A stretch of 64,000 nucleotides of DNA, taken from contig CAVWNW010000011.1 of the NCBI GenBank assembly GCA_963756425.1, positions 186,001 through 250,000 of the forward strand, written 5' to 3'. A program made the translations under genes and the position numbers. The stretch is from DASQUK01 sp963756425 (GTDB taxonomy: Bacteria; Actinomycetota; Acidimicrobiia; Acidimicrobiales; VFJN01). This document shows, piece by piece, positions 44,004-53,817 of the stretch (position 1 is the stretch's first letter; each line of letters opens with the position of its first letter). The notes under the pieces were generated by a model. That model was not told where the DNA came from. It saw only the letters and a list, made by a program, of their open reading frames with translations, and made no database searches.

Positions 44004-46690
44004 GGTGCGTCTAACGAATGCGCGGTCGAGGCGCCCACCACCTCGTCGAGCGTCGACGAGATCGAAACCACACCCCGGTGGAGCGCCTCGGCCGCTTGGC
44101 GGGCGGCGCGGGCGGTGTCGCGATTGGGGGCGACCTCGCCGATCTGGCGCACGAGATCGATGAGCGTCTTGACGTTGCGTACGAAGTCGCCGCCGGACAC
44201 GTCCTCGTCGCCCAGCACCTCACCCAGGGGCTCTCCCGCCGCCCAGGCGTGGGCCAGCGCCAGGAAGCCCGGGTCGGGCGGACGGGTGGCGGGTAGGCCG
44301 GCCGCCTCCTCGTCGGCGCGCAGCTCGTCCGCCAGCCGCTCGAGCTCGCCCCAGCGACCGCGCACGAGGCGGGACGGGAACCACGGAGGCGGAGGCGGCC
44401 CGGGCCCCCGCTGCTCGTACGTGAAGCACGACACGAGGCCGGCCAGGGCGGCGTGGTCCAGGCCGTCGAGCAGCCCGCTAACCATTGCCTCGGCCACCAG
44501 GAGGTCGCTCTCGTGGTACGTGCGCGCCAGCACCTCACCGCGCGCGGTGAGTGCCCAGCCGTCGAGGTAGCCCCAGGCCTCGAGCAGCCGGAGCACCCGG
44601 TCGAAGCGGCGGGCCAGCGACTCGGTGCGTGACCGGACCTCGCGGCGCATGTCGGACAGCTCGCGCCGCGCGCGGTCCAGCTGGCCCAGCGCCCGCAGGT
44701 GTCGGTCCCGGTCCGGACAGTCGTGCACGGGGTGGTCCGCGAGTGGCGGCGCCTCGGAGGCGCGCTCGGACGTGTCGGCGGGGGCGGCCGAGCGGGTGGG
44801 CTTCGGCGCCAGCCGGGCGCGCCGCACCTCGTCCGCCAGCTTGTGCTGGAAGGCCCTGTTGTTGGGGGCATAGGGGACGGGCATATCGACCCGCCCGAGG
44901 CGCACGGGCGGCTCGTCCACGTCGTCGGCGCCGAGCGTCAGGCGGTCGCCGTCGGCGTCGATGCCGCGCACCTTCACCGCACCGCCCTTGCGGTAGGCGA
45001 CGGACAGCACGGCCAGCCGCCGGCCCGCCACCTCGACGACGTCGCCCGGCATGAGCCGCGATAGGGCGTACTCGACGGCCCCGGTCACGGGTGGCTGCGC
45101 CGCCGGCGCTTCGCCATGGGCTTGGCGCAGCTCGCGGTACTCCTCGACGTCGCCCCGGTCGCATGCCGCCTCGCGCTCGAGCCGGGCGATGCGCTCCTGC
45201 TGGCGCTCGATCCGCGTCTCGAAGCGCACAACGGCGCGATCGGCCTGGAACTGTGCCAGCGACAGATTGAGCAGGTGGTGGGCGTCGGCCGGCTCGTAGC
45301 GGCGCACCAGGTTGGCCGCCATGTTGTACGTCGGCCGGAACGCAGAGCGCAGGCCGTAGGTGCGGCTCGACGCCAACGAGGCGACCTGGTCGAAGGGCAC
45401 GAACGGCGACCACAGGACGATGGCGTAGCCGAGGTCGTCGATACCCCGCCGCCCGGCTCGGCCGGTCAGTTGCGTGTACTCGCCGGGCGTGAGGAACGCC
45501 CGCGACTCGCCCGTGAACTTGGTCAGCCGCTCGATCACCACGGTGCGGGCTGGCATGTTGACCCCGAGCGCGAGCGTCTCGGTGGCGAACACGGCCTTGA
45601 CCAATCCCTCCACGAAGCAGGCCTCCACCGCCTCCTTGAACGGCGGGACCATCCCGGCGTGGTGGGCCGCCAGCCCCATCTCGAGCGCGGCCTCCCACCG
45701 GTCGTAGCCCAGGACGTCGAGGTCGTCGTCGGTGAGCGACGCCGTCCGTTCCTCGACGATGGCGCGGATGCGGGCCCGCTCGTCGGGCGTGGTCAGGCGC
45801 AGCCCGGCGTCGAGGCAGGCGGTGACGGCGTCCTCGCATCCCATGCGGCTGAAGATGAAGTAGAGCGCGGGCAGGATCTCGCGCTCCGCGAGCATGTCGA
45901 TGACCTCCGGGCGCCGCGGCGTGAAGAAGCGTCGTCGCGAGCGCCGCGCCGGTCCCCGGCGGGACCCGCGCCCGTGCAGGGTGTCGTTGTCCAGTCGCTC
46001 CGCCTCGGTGTTGGGCCTGCCGTCGATCAGCGTCGGCAGCAGATGCGGACGCTCGCTCTGGCGGTCACCGACGAGATAGAGGTTGCGCAGCTCCACCGGC
46101 CGCTGCTCCTCGAGCACGAGCGTGGTGGGCCCCCGCACGGTCTCCAGCCACTCGGCCACCTCCTCGGCGTTGGACACGGTGGCGGACAGGCACACCAGCC
46201 GCACCTCGGCCGGCAGGTGGATGATGACCTCCTCCCACACCGGGCCGCGGTAGGCATCCTGCAGGTAGTGGACCTCGTCGAGCACCACGAACCGCAACCC
46301 GGTCAGCGCCGGGGAGCCGGCGTAGATCATGTTGCGCAACACCTCGGTGGTCATCACCACCACCGGGGCGTCACCGTTGATGCTGTTGTCACCAGTGAGC
46401 AGCCCGACCTTGTCGGCTCCGTGCCGGCGGGCCAGGTCGGCGAACTTCTGGTTGGACAGCGCCTTGATGGGGGTGGTGTAGAAGGCCTTGCGGCCCTCGC
46501 TCAGCGCCCGGGCGACGGCGTGCTCGGCGACGACGGTCTTGCCCGAGCCGGTGGGCGCGGCGACCAGCACCGACCGGCCCTCGTCGAGCGCCTCGATAGC
46601 CCGGAGCTGGAATGGGTCGAGCGGGAACGGGTACGTGACGCCGCCGGCGCCGTCGGCCCCGACGTTGGACGCGGGGGGCACGACGGTCAC
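44000..46690 (-). CDS. helY: HelY-type superfamily 2 DEAD/DExH RNA helicase
   Basis: An 896-residue Ski2/Mtr4-like helicase. Motifs: FQLRAIEALDEGRSVLVAAP, Walker A APTGSGKT (45-52), VLDEVHYLQD near 137, VCLSATVSNAEEVAEWL and the C-terminal helicase block YTQLTGRAGRRGIDDLGYAI. A helical C-terminal domain follows (DMRREVRSRTESLARRFDRV). HelY follows tatA-tatC in mycobacteria, so the order here is the classic one. The role in RNA turnover is inferred from the Ski2 family. GTG 46690 overlaps the tatC stop by 4 bp, so I prefer it to the open frame upstream, which runs inside tatC. Confidence 0.9.
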   Translation of the reverse strand: MTVVPPASNVGADGAGGVTYPFPLDPFQLRAIEALDEGRSVLVAAPTGSGKTVVAEHAVARALSEGRKAFYTTPIKALSNQKFADLARRHGADKVGLLTGDNSINGDAPVVVMTTEVLRNMIYAGSPALTGLRFVVLDEVHYLQDAYRGPVWEEVIIHLPAEVRLVCLSATVSNAEEVAEWLETVRGPTTLVLEEQRPVELRNLYLVGDRQSERPHLLPTLIDGRPNTEAERLDNDTLHGRGSRRGPARRSRRRFFTPRRPEVIDMLAEREILPALYFIFSRMGCEDAVTACLDAGLRLTTPDERARIRAIVEERTASLTDDDLDVLGYDRWEAALEMGLAAHHAGMVPPFKEAVEACFVEGLVKAVFATETLALGVNMPARTVVIERLTKFTGESRAFLTPGEYTQLTGRAGRRGIDDLGYAIVLWSPFVPFDQVASLASSRTYGLRSAFRPTYNMAANLVRRYEPADAHHLLNLSLAQFQADRAVVRFETRIERQQERIARLEREAACDRGDVEEYRELRQAHGEAPAAQPPVTGAVEYALSRLMPGDVVEVAGRRLAVLSVAYRKGGAVKVRGIDADGDRLTLGADDVDEPPVRLGRVDMPVPYAPNNRAFQHKLADEVRRARLAPKPTRSAAPADTSERASEAPPLADHPVHDCPDRDRHLRALGQLDRARRELSDMRREVRSRTESLARRFDRVLRLLEAWGYLDGWALTARGEVLARTYHESDLLVAEAMVSGLLDGLDHAALAGLVSCFTYEQRGPGPPPPPWFPSRLVRGRWGELERLADELRADEEAAGLPATRPPDPGFLALAHAWAAGEPLGEVLGDEDVSGGDFVRNVKTLIDLVRQIGEVAPNRDTARAARQAAEALHRGVVSISSTLDEVVGASTAHSLDAP

Positions 46691-47460
46691 GCCGCTTCCC
46701 GGAGCGCCTGCCGTTTGCCGATGAAGCTGCCGATCAGGATGGCGAGCTCGTAGAAGATGACCATCGGCACGGACAGCATGAGCATGCTGATGGGGTCGCC
46801 GGAGGGTGTGATCACAGCCACCAGGATGCAGATTCCCACGATCGCGAACCGGCGGACCCGACGCAGCGTGTCGGTGTCCACGATCCCGGCCATCTGGAAG
46901 AAGATGAGCACGATCGGGAACTCGAACCCGATTCCGAACGCGAGCATCATGTAGGTGACCAGCTTGAAGTACTTGCCCGCGGTGTAGCCGGTGACGAAGC
47001 CTTCGCCGCCGATGTTGATCAGGAAGTCGAAGGCGCGGGGCAGCGTGAAGTACGCGAGCGTGGCGCCGAGAAGGAACAGCAGGACGGCGGAGACAACGAA
47101 TGGCACGGCATAGCGCTTCTCGTTGGCGTACAGACCGGGGCTGACGAACCGCCAGATCTGCCATAGCAGCACCGGCATGGCGAACGCGATGCCCGCGTAC
47201 AACGAGGTCCGCATGCGGATGCTGAAGCCCTCGAGGGGATCGGTCTGCAGCAGCCTGCCATCACCGATCGTGGGGTGGTTGCCGGCGATGTCCTTGTATG
47301 GCTGGATGAGCACGTCGAAGATCTGCGGATAGAGAACGAAGCCCGCGAGCACACCGAGGGACACCGCCACCACGCAGATGATGAGGCGGGTGCGCAGCTC
47401 CGTCAGGTGGTCGACGAGCGTCATGCCCTGTTCGGACGACGCCCTCTCGGCGGTGCTCAT
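46687..47460 (-). CDS. tatC: Sec-independent protein translocase TatC
   Basis: Core receptor of the twin-arginine translocase in the cytoplasmic membrane, 257 residues with six spans. Conserved features are MTLVDHLTELRTRLIICVVA at the N-terminus, QIWRFVSPGLYANEKRYAVP and GIGFEFPIVLIFFQ near the fourth span. It has a periplasmic insert rich in QTDPLEGFSIRM. It lies 44 bp downstream of tatB and is coupled to helY. Confidence 0.95.
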   Translation of the reverse strand: MSTAERASSEQGMTLVDHLTELRTRLIICVVAVSLGVLAGFVLYPQIFDVLIQPYKDIAGNHPTIGDGRLLQTDPLEGFSIRMRTSLYAGIAFAMPVLLWQIWRFVSPGLYANEKRYAVPFVVSAVLLFLLGATLAYFTLPRAFDFLINIGGEGFVTGYTAGKYFKLVTYMMLAFGIGFEFPIVLIFFQMAGIVDTDTLRRVRRFAIVGICILVAVITPSGDPISMLMLSVPMVIFYELAILIGSFIGKRQALREAA

Positions 47461-47504
47461 CGCTGATGGCTAGCCGGCACTACGTGCTCGCACACGACGG
47501 TCTC

Positions 47505-47987
47505 CTAGGAGGCGGCGCGCTCGTCACCGAGCTCCGGCCCTAATTCGGCGGCCGGCACCCCACTGGATGTCGGCGTGTCGCCGGGGCCGACGATGGCGTC
47601 GAGGGCATCGGCGATCACCGGCGCGACGCTGGTATCGCGCCCGCCACCGTCGTCGGGCTCGGTCTCGAATGCGTGCGGGGCGGGCGCAGCCTGCTCCTCG
47701 GCGTCGCCGACGTCGTCGGTGTCCTTGTCGTCGATGTCCGGGGTCGCCTCGGCCACCGCCGCGGCCAGGGGTACGGCCTCCCGGCGGCGGGGTGCGCTGG
47801 CCTCATCTGCGATCTCGCTGTCCTCGAAGGCATCGCGCAGCTCCTGCTGGAATCCCGAGGACATGCGGCGCACCTCCCCCACCACACGCCCGACAGTGCG
47901 CATCGCGTCGGGTAGGCGTTGGGGTCCGAGCACGATCAACGCGATGAGCACGATGACCAGCAGCTCGCCGCCGCCGATGTTGAACAT
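47505..47987 (-). CDS. tatB: Twin-arginine translocase subunit TatB (TatA/B family)
   Basis: A 160-residue single-span protein. The start MFNIGGGELLVIVLIALIVL then GPQRLPDAMRTVGRVVGEVR is of TatB type, with the amphipathic helix after the Gly-Pro hinge and FQQELRDAFED. The C-terminal half is acidic and disordered. TatB with TatC binds signal peptides; a separate TatA must exist elsewhere. ATG 47987 lies 6 bp after a TACACT box. Confidence 0.88.
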   Translation of the reverse strand: MFNIGGGELLVIVLIALIVLGPQRLPDAMRTVGRVVGEVRRMSSGFQQELRDAFEDSEIADEASAPRRREAVPLAAAVAEATPDIDDKDTDDVGDAEEQAAPAPHAFETEPDDGGGRDTSVAPVIADALDAIVGPGDTPTSSGVPAAELGPELGDERAAS

Positions 47988-47993
47988 GGTGCG

Positions 47994-47999
47994 AGTGTA
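47994..47999 (-). promoter_or_regulatory. -10 box (TACACT) of tatB
   Basis: Minus-strand TACACT lies 6 bp before ATG 47987; leaderless start inferred. tatC, helY and the lipid-kinase-like gene follow on the same strand. Confidence 0.5.
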
Positions 48000-48090
48000 T
48001 GGGCGTTGCCCGGGCCGGACACGGCGCCCACCGTCGCTGCGACGGCCTGGCAGCCACCCAGCGGCCCGATCCCACCCTTCGGACCCGAGC

Positions 48091-48324
48091 TCAACTGGTG
48101 TCGTCCTCGGGCCCCAAGGAGTGTCGCCGACGCAGCTCCGCGGCCCGCTCACGGGTGTCCCGGAGGGCCACACCCACCCGCTCCAACCCGGGCCGGAGCT
48201 CGCGCAACCGACGGATCTCGACTGCCAGGTCCACGGTGGCGTCCTCCAGCGCCCGGGCCCGTGCGGCCACCAACGCGGTGGCGAGCGCCGCCGCCACCAC
48301 GGGAACGGTCCAGAGCAGGTTCAC
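48091..48324 (-). CDS. Small single-span membrane protein
   Basis: A 77-residue product from GTG 48324: VNLLWTVPVVAAALATALVA is a membrane anchor, followed by a helical, charged region (VDLAVEIRRLRELRPGLERV) likely to form a coiled coil. The reading frame is continuous with the N-terminal frame of the cyclase gene, but its start lies 11 bp after the cyclase stop, so I treat it as its own gene. No family recognised. Confidence 0.5.
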   Translation of the reverse strand: MNLLWTVPVVAAALATALVAARARALEDATVDLAVEIRRLRELRPGLERVGVALRDTRERAAELRRRHSLGPEDDTS

Positions 48325-48335
48325 CGGTCGCGACG

Positions 48336-50409
48336 CTAATGGAGGTCGTGGAGCACGAACGCTTCGACCGGTTGCTCCCGGCCCTTCACGGCGACGGCGC
48401 CCAGCGCAGTGATGGTGGCCGCGTCGCCGATCTGGGTGCGGGTGAGGGCGCCGATCACGACCTGGCCGGGTTCCGCCAAGCGACTCAAGCCGGGCGGCCA
48501 CGTTTGTCGTGTCGCCCACGGCCGTGAAGCTGCGCATCTCGGCGCTGCCGACGTTCCCGATGAGCGCCGGCCCGGTGTTGATGCCCGCCCGGAAGCGGGG
48601 CCATCCGGCTCGTCCCGCTCGGACCTCGTCGATGGCGCGATGGAGTCGCAGCGCAGCCGCGCCCGCCCGTCGCGCGTGGTCCGCCTGGCGGACCGGAGCG
48701 TTGAAGATCGCCATGACCGCATCGCCGACGAACTGGGTGACCGTGCCCCCGCGATCCAGGATGACGGGGACGACGGCGCCGTAATAGGCGTTGAGCATCG
48801 CCACCACTTCGGCGGGTTGGGCGCGCTCGGAGAACGGCGTGAAGCCGCGGAGGTCGGCCATGAGCACCGACACCTCGGCGATCGTCCCACCCAGGCCAGC
48901 CTGGTCGGGATCTGCGATCAGCGCGGTGGCCACCGACGGCGACATGTACGAGCGGAACAAGCCCTCCATCTGGCGGTAGAGCCGGGCGTTCTCGAGCGCG
49001 ATCGAGAGCTGGCTGGCGAAGGACTCCAGCAGGGCGGTGTCGGCATCGCCGAACGCGACATCATGGCGGTTCCGCACCTCCAGAAGACCCGCTGCCCGGC
49101 CCTTCACCTGGAGCGGCAGGACCAGGACCCGGCCGTCCTGTGATGCCACCGGTGCCAGCGACGCCATTGCCGCACCCCACTGACCCTCGTTGGAGGTGCC
49201 CTGCCCGTCGACCAGCGTCAGCGTCCCGCCGCGCAGGAGACCGAGTGCCAGGTCCTGGTTCCGGAACGCGGCACGGCCCACGGCGAGCGCCCGGGCCACG
49301 AGGGCGCCCTCGGACTGGATCACGCTGGCCTCACGGCCGACGGCGACCAGGCCGCCGAGCCGGCGGGCCTGCTCCCGCTCGGCACCGAGCGCCTCGGCGG
49401 CGCGCTCCAGCACGGCCACCTGCTGCTCGGTGAGGTCGAACCGATCGGCCAGCAGCGCGCCGGCGCGGCCCAGCTCGGCCGACGTGCCGTCCGCTTGTTC
49501 CGCCTCCATGGCCGCGACCAGCTCCTCGAGCGCCGCCCGGTGGTCACGGCGGATGCTGTCCACCGTCTGCTCCAGCGTGATGCTGTCGAACAGGCCGCGG
49601 GCCGATCCCTCCCGTTGGAATTGCACGTAGGCGCTGTAGGCCACGAAGCCGAAGGCGGCGCCCATCAGGATGTGCCACTCCCACCACGATGCCTGCCAGT
49701 TCCGCCCGTACGCGATGGCGAACATGGCCAGGGCCAGCAGCGCGAACGCGGTCACCAGGCTCAATAGGACGACCGCCGGGCGGCGGCGATGCACTCCCAG
49801 GTAGCGGTAGGCGGCCGCGCCGTACAGCGCGGTCCCCCCGAAGGCCAAGGCGACCAGGGGACCGCGCGCCTCCTCGGGCGGCAATGGTTCGTCCAGCGGC
49901 GGCCAGCCGGCCACTGAGACGGCCGCCCAGACCGCCATCGCCGCCAGCAGCGCGGTCGTGAGCACCCAGCGCAGCCGGATCAGGCGGGCGGCCGCCACGG
50001 GAGACCAGTCGGCGCCCGATGCGAGCGCCAGGAGCCCGCCCACGCACAGACCGACCGGGGTGGCGAGCACGAAGCCGGCGCTCGGCTGGTCGACGAGCAC
50101 CTCTGGCGTCGCCAGGGCGTGGAGTCCCAGGAACCCGGCTGCGACCAGGAAGGCCCACGCCACCAGCAACAGACGCGGGTCTGACCGCCGCCCAGCTGCA
50201 CCCGCCATCAGCACGCCGAGCACGACGTTCAGGAGCGCCGTGCCCAACACCAGCCCGAAGTGCGCGGTGTGATTCTCCCAGCGCAAGTCGAGCTGCGGCC
50301 GGGCGATCAGCAGCCATAGGAGCAGCGCCGGCAACGCGATGTGGAACGTCCACGCCGCCACCCGCGCCCACGCACCCGAGCTGGTCCGGCCACTCAGGCC
50401 CTGCAGCAC
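48336..50409 (-). CDS. Membrane adenylate/guanylate cyclase with GAF domain, frameshifted
   Basis: A class III nucleotide cyclase of about 690 residues: seven or so membrane spans (to residue 240), a helical stretch, a GAF domain (about 330-480) and the catalytic domain. The latter has MADLRGFTPFSERAQPAEVV near 515 and FVGDAVMAIFNAP near 558, supplying two metal aspartates. Between ARLES and LAEPGQVVIG (48471-48480) the frame changes by one base; after it the domain continues QIGDAATITALGAVAVKGRE to the stop at 48336. Without the correction the last 45 residues would be lost. GTG 50409 has a strong AAGGAGGTC site. Product: cAMP or cGMP. Confidence 0.82.
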
Positions 50410-50471
50410 ACCGACCTCCTTCCGGCGGACTCGGCCAGAAGTATGGACTCCGGCGCCGCTAAAGGGGTGAA

Positions 50472-50749
50472 CGGATTGGAACGTCGTCTGGGCTCACGGT
50501 GGTCAGCACTTCCCGGAGGCCGAGCTGTGTGGGCTGGGCTCACGCAGCTAATCCCGTACTGTTCCGTGCCCACTTGCGGGCATATCCGCTCGGCCTCTGA
50601 GCGGCGTGAGCGGATTGGAACGTCGTCTGGGCTCACGGTGGTCAGCACTTCCCGGAGGCCGAGCTGTGTGGGCTGGGCTCACGCAGCTAATCCCGTACTG
50701 TTCCGTGCCCACTTGCGGGCATATCCGCTCGGCCTCTGAGCGGCGTGAG
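50472..50749. repeat. 139-bp tandem repeat, cluster B (two identical copies, reverse orientation)
   Basis: Copies at 50472-50610 and 50611-50749 look identical, with partial ends on both sides. Read on the minus strand the unit aligns with clusters A and C over its whole length. Arms GAGGCCGAGC (50516-50525) and GCTCGGCCTC (50588-50597) are complementary. The array fills most of the 354-bp gap between the cyclase start and the zinc-ribbon stop. Confidence 0.92.
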
Positions 50750-50763
50750 CGTTATCGCGAGGG

Positions 50764-51105
50764 CTACAGCCTGCGGCGGTGGGCGGCCAGGAGCTCGTCG
50801 AACCAGCCCTTGTCCCCCAGCATCTCGTGGAAGTCGATCAGGTCGTCGTGGGTGAACGTCGGCCCGATCGGGCGGGGCTCGACAAGCTCCGACGGGATGG
50901 TCCACAGCTCGAGGCGCACGCCCGAGGAGATCAGCAGGTCGATCGTGGGCCGGTCCGCCGGGCGCACCACCGGGTGGAGGCAGTTGGGGCACCGGAACAC
51001 GTACGTGCCAGCCTCGTTGGTCTCGCACAACCTGACCACGAGGTCGCGCGTGCCCAGCTCGACGTCACCGCAATCGCTGCACGTGGCTCTGATCAACGTC
51101 GCCAT
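50764..51105 (-). CDS. Small zinc-ribbon protein
   Basis: A 113-residue protein with Cys9/Cys12 (ATCSDCGDV) and Cys39/Cys42 (FRCPNCLH), a zinc ribbon, and an extra Cys27. The C-terminal half, TIDLLISSGVRLELWTIPSE then FTHDDLIDFHEMLGDKGWFD, is predicted helical. Similar proteins are seen in actinobacteria without known function. GGGAGACATGGACAG precedes the ATG. It is convergent with nothing and diverges from GDPD. Confidence 0.65.
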   Translation of the reverse strand: MATLIRATCSDCGDVELGTRDLVVRLCETNEAGTYVFRCPNCLHPVVRPADRPTIDLLISSGVRLELWTIPSELVEPRPIGPTFTHDDLIDFHEMLGDKGWFDELLAAHRRRL

Positions 51106-51158
51106 CTGTCCATGTCTCCCTGCTCGCTCCCCCCAAGGGAGGGGGCGAACCAGACATC

Positions 51159-51938
51159 ATGGCGCCGAATCGCCGTCGCAGTCCGATCGCCGCCGAGAGG
51201 ATGCCCGTGCCCACCCGCATACCCGCCTTGAGGAAACCACCAATAGCGTTCGCACATCGCGGTGCGCGCGCTCGAGCGCCCGAAAACACGCTGGAGGCGT
51301 TCACGCTCGCGCAGCAACTGGGCGCCACCGGTCTGGAGAGCGACGTCTGGCTGACCTCGGACGGGGAGGCCGTCCTCGATCACGACGGCCTCGTCGGCGG
51401 TCCGATCGGTCGCCGGGTGCGCCGGCGCGCGATCGCGTCGCTCGCGCGAGCCCGGCTGCCCGGCCACATCCCCACCCTTGCCGACCTGTACGCGACCTGT
51501 GGCACCAGCATCGAGGTGTCGCTCGACGTCAAGGATCCCGCGGCGTTCGATCGGGTGGTGGCGGTGGCCCGCGCCGCCGGCGGGGATGCGCTCGCGCGGC
51601 TCTGGCTGTGCCATCCGCGCTGGGAGCAGGTCGTGGAGTGGCGGGGACGCTGCGACACGGTGCGCCTCGTGGACTCCACGCGGCTCGACCGGATCAAGGA
51701 GGGCCCGGAACGCCGGGCCGCCACCCTCGCCGCCAAGGGGATCGACGCCGTCAACCTCCACTACCTCGACTGGACCGGCGGCCTCACGACCCTGTTCCAC
51801 CGCTTCGGCGTGCTCGCGTTCGGCTGGGACGCCCAGACGCCGCGGGTACTGGCCGAGTTGCTCGACGCCGGCATCGACGCCGTGTACAGCGATCACGTCG
51901 ACCGCATGGTCCACGCGCTCAATGCCCTCTACTCGTAG
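51159..51938 (+). CDS. Glycerophosphodiester phosphodiesterase
   Basis: A 259-residue TIM-barrel phosphodiesterase that splits glycerophosphodiesters into glycerol-3-phosphate and an alcohol. The GDPD marks are IAFAHRGARARAPENTLEAF, LESDVWLTSDGEAVLDHDGL and GIDAVNLHYLDW. Metal ligands Glu and Asp are present (ESDVW), with catalytic HRG and LDHD. There is no signal peptide, so it acts in the cytoplasm. ATG 51159 follows AAGGGAGGGGG at some distance; ATG 51201 is possible. Confidence 0.85.
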   Translation: MAPNRRRSPIAAERMPVPTRIPALRKPPIAFAHRGARARAPENTLEAFTLAQQLGATGLESDVWLTSDGEAVLDHDGLVGGPIGRRVRRRAIASLARARLPGHIPTLADLYATCGTSIEVSLDVKDPAAFDRVVAVARAAGGDALARLWLCHPRWEQVVEWRGRCDTVRLVDSTRLDRIKEGPERRAATLAAKGIDAVNLHYLDWTGGLTTLFHRFGVLAFGWDAQTPRVLAELLDAGIDAVYSDHVDRMVHALNALYS

Positions 51939-52010
51939 TCGTCTCCCGCCCACGTCTGCTCGCCTTCGCCGCTGCGTCGCCGAGAGTAGGGACCAGCCCT
52001 GTTAGCCCAG

Positions 52011-52778
52011 TCATAGCCAACCGATGTCCGTGATGGGCAGGACGCGGATGAAGGCGCGGCCGACAATGGAATCCTCGTCGATGGGGCCGAAGATCCGGCT
52101 GTCTTCGCTGTTGGTTCGGTTGTCCCCCATCACGAACACCTGACCGTCGGGGATCTCCGTGAGCGGCAGGTTGTCGGTCGGCGTGCCCGGCTCGAGGTAG
52201 TCCTCGTCGATCTGGTCGCCGTTCACGTAGACGTTGCCTTCCTTGGCCTCGACGGTGTCGCCTCCGACGGCGATCACCCGCTTGATGAGGTCCTTGATCT
52301 CGTCGTTCTGCCCGGTCGAGGCGCCGGGCGGGCGCTCGAACACCACCACGTCCCCGCGGTTCACGTCGTGGAACTTGTAGGACAGCTTGTTGACGAGCAC
52401 CCGGTCGCCCACGTCGAGGGTGGGCTCCATCGACGGCGACGGGATCCAGAAGGCCTGGATGAGGAAGGCTTCGACCAGGAGTGCGATGGCGATGCCGCCA
52501 CCGATGACACCGAGCCATTCGAGGATCGTCCTGCGCCAGCGCCGGCGCGGCTTCTCATTGGCGTCCTCGGCGTTCCCGTCGGGGTCGTCGCCATCGTCAT
52601 CGGGATGCTCGTCCTGACCGTCGCCGCCGCGGCTGCCGTTGGGGCGCATGTGGCGGGGCTGGTGCGACAGCTCCCGAGCGCCCGCTATCCGACGTCGGCG
52701 ACCCGTCGCGCCAGGGGCCCCGAAAGCATCACCCTGATCGGCGCCCGTGGGATCAGAGGGGGGAGACATGTCGCGCAC
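52011..52778 (-). CDS. lepB: Signal peptidase I
   Basis: Membrane serine protease removing signal peptides from exported proteins, 255 residues. Catalytic Ser116 lies in WIPSPSMEPTL after a membrane span (VIGGGIAIALLVEAFLIQAF), and catalytic Lys166 in LIKRVIAVGGD; FVMGDNRTNSEDSRIFGPI is the C-terminal box. The N-terminal 80 residues are hydrophilic and acidic, a long cytoplasmic tail. GTG 52778 or ATG 52769 is the start; TAGCCT lies 9 bp upstream, inside pafC. Confidence 0.92.
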   Translation of the reverse strand: MRDMSPPSDPTGADQGDAFGAPGATGRRRRIAGARELSHQPRHMRPNGSRGGDGQDEHPDDDGDDPDGNAEDANEKPRRRWRRTILEWLGVIGGGIAIALLVEAFLIQAFWIPSPSMEPTLDVGDRVLVNKLSYKFHDVNRGDVVVFERPPGASTGQNDEIKDLIKRVIAVGGDTVEAKEGNVYVNGDQIDEDYLEPGTPTDNLPLTEIPDGQVFVMGDNRTNSEDSRIFGPIDEDSIVGRAFIRVLPITDIGWL

Positions 52779-52790
52779 GGCATGCCGAGG

Positions 52791-53804
52791 CTAGCGCGAC
52801 CCTGTCGCGGTGCCCTCGGCGGCTTGTTCGCGATAGCGACTGAGAATGCGCCCGGCCGCGTTCCGGCCGGCGTTGGCCAACCCCGGAGCGTCGGCGTCGA
52901 CCACCCGCACGTTTGGGCCTAGCCGCACGAGCAGCCGTTCGAGCCAGGGCGTGGCCGATACCCAGAGCCTCACCCGCAGCCAGCCGTTGGGATCGCCGGG
53001 GGCCGGCCCGACCTCGTCGACCGGATAGGTCTCCACCACCCAGCGGGCCGCCGGCGCCAGGTCGAGCGTCACGCGAGGCGTGTCGGCGCCCGGCTCGAAC
53101 ACGTCGCCGGTGTCGGGGCTGTCGGGGCGTGTGAACGTCTGGTCCAGCACCTCGACACCGTAGATGCGGTCGACCCGGAACAGGCGCTGGTCCTCCGCCT
53201 GGTGGCAGTAGGCCCGGACGTACCAGGCACCCTCGTGGGCGAACACGGCGTGGGGATCGACGTCGCGGGTCGTCCGCTGGTCACGGTTGTAGGCGTAGTA
53301 GTCGAGGCGTACCCGGCGCCCGGCCGCGGCGGCGTGCCGAAGCTCGTCGAGCACACCGGGTCGGGTCTCGCCCAGCGCCACCGAGACGGCGTCGTCGGGG
53401 TCGACGCCGAGCACGCCCGCCACCTTGACCAGGGCGGTGGCCAGTGGCCCGCCGGGGTCCGTGCCGGGAAGCGCCTGCGACGCCCGTCCGGCGACGACCA
53501 GCGCCAGACCCTGCTCCGGGGTGAGGTGCAGCGGCCGGGCGAAGAAGTCGGCGAACCGCAGCCACACACGATCGCCCTCGATGGTGACCTCGATCAGCGT
53601 GTCCGGTGTGTAGGGCGGCACGCCGACGAGCGACAGCACCTCGAGATCCTCGAGGAGCTTGCGGCGGCCGACCTGGAAGCGATCGCAGATCTCGTCGACC
53701 GTGGGACCGCCGTGCGACGCGATCCACGGGACCATCGCCAGCATCCGGGCCACGCGATCGGACGCCTTGGTGCGGGCCGGCGCCTGGGGCGCTCCGGTGC
53801 TCAT
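52791..53804 (-). CDS. pafC: WYL-domain regulator PafC
   Basis: A 337-residue partner of PafB; together they form a DNA-damage-responsive activator in mycobacteria. N-terminal winged helix (RVARMLAMVPWIASHGGPTV, DRFQVGRRKLLEDLEVLSLV), then the WYL module VDPHAVFAHEGAWYVRAYC in which WYL is WYV, and a C-terminal WCX-like extension. Pair and order with pafB match the family. The gap to pafB is 184 bp and is filled with hairpins. lepB follows 12 bp after its stop. Confidence 0.9.
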   Translation of the reverse strand: MSTGAPQAPARTKASDRVARMLAMVPWIASHGGPTVDEICDRFQVGRRKLLEDLEVLSLVGVPPYTPDTLIEVTIEGDRVWLRFADFFARPLHLTPEQGLALVVAGRASQALPGTDPGGPLATALVKVAGVLGVDPDDAVSVALGETRPGVLDELRHAAAAGRRVRLDYYAYNRDQRTTRDVDPHAVFAHEGAWYVRAYCHQAEDQRLFRVDRIYGVEVLDQTFTRPDSPDTGDVFEPGADTPRVTLDLAPAARWVVETYPVDEVGPAPGDPNGWLRVRLWVSATPWLERLLVRLGPNVRVVDADAPGLANAGRNAAGRILSRYREQAAEGTATGSR

Positions 53805-53817
53805 GGAATTACCTCGA

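Noticed and set aside
48091..50409. One continuous cyclase gene ending in a membrane tail
   Set aside because: The cyclase domain clearly continues in another frame after 48480; the tail has its own GTG at 48324.
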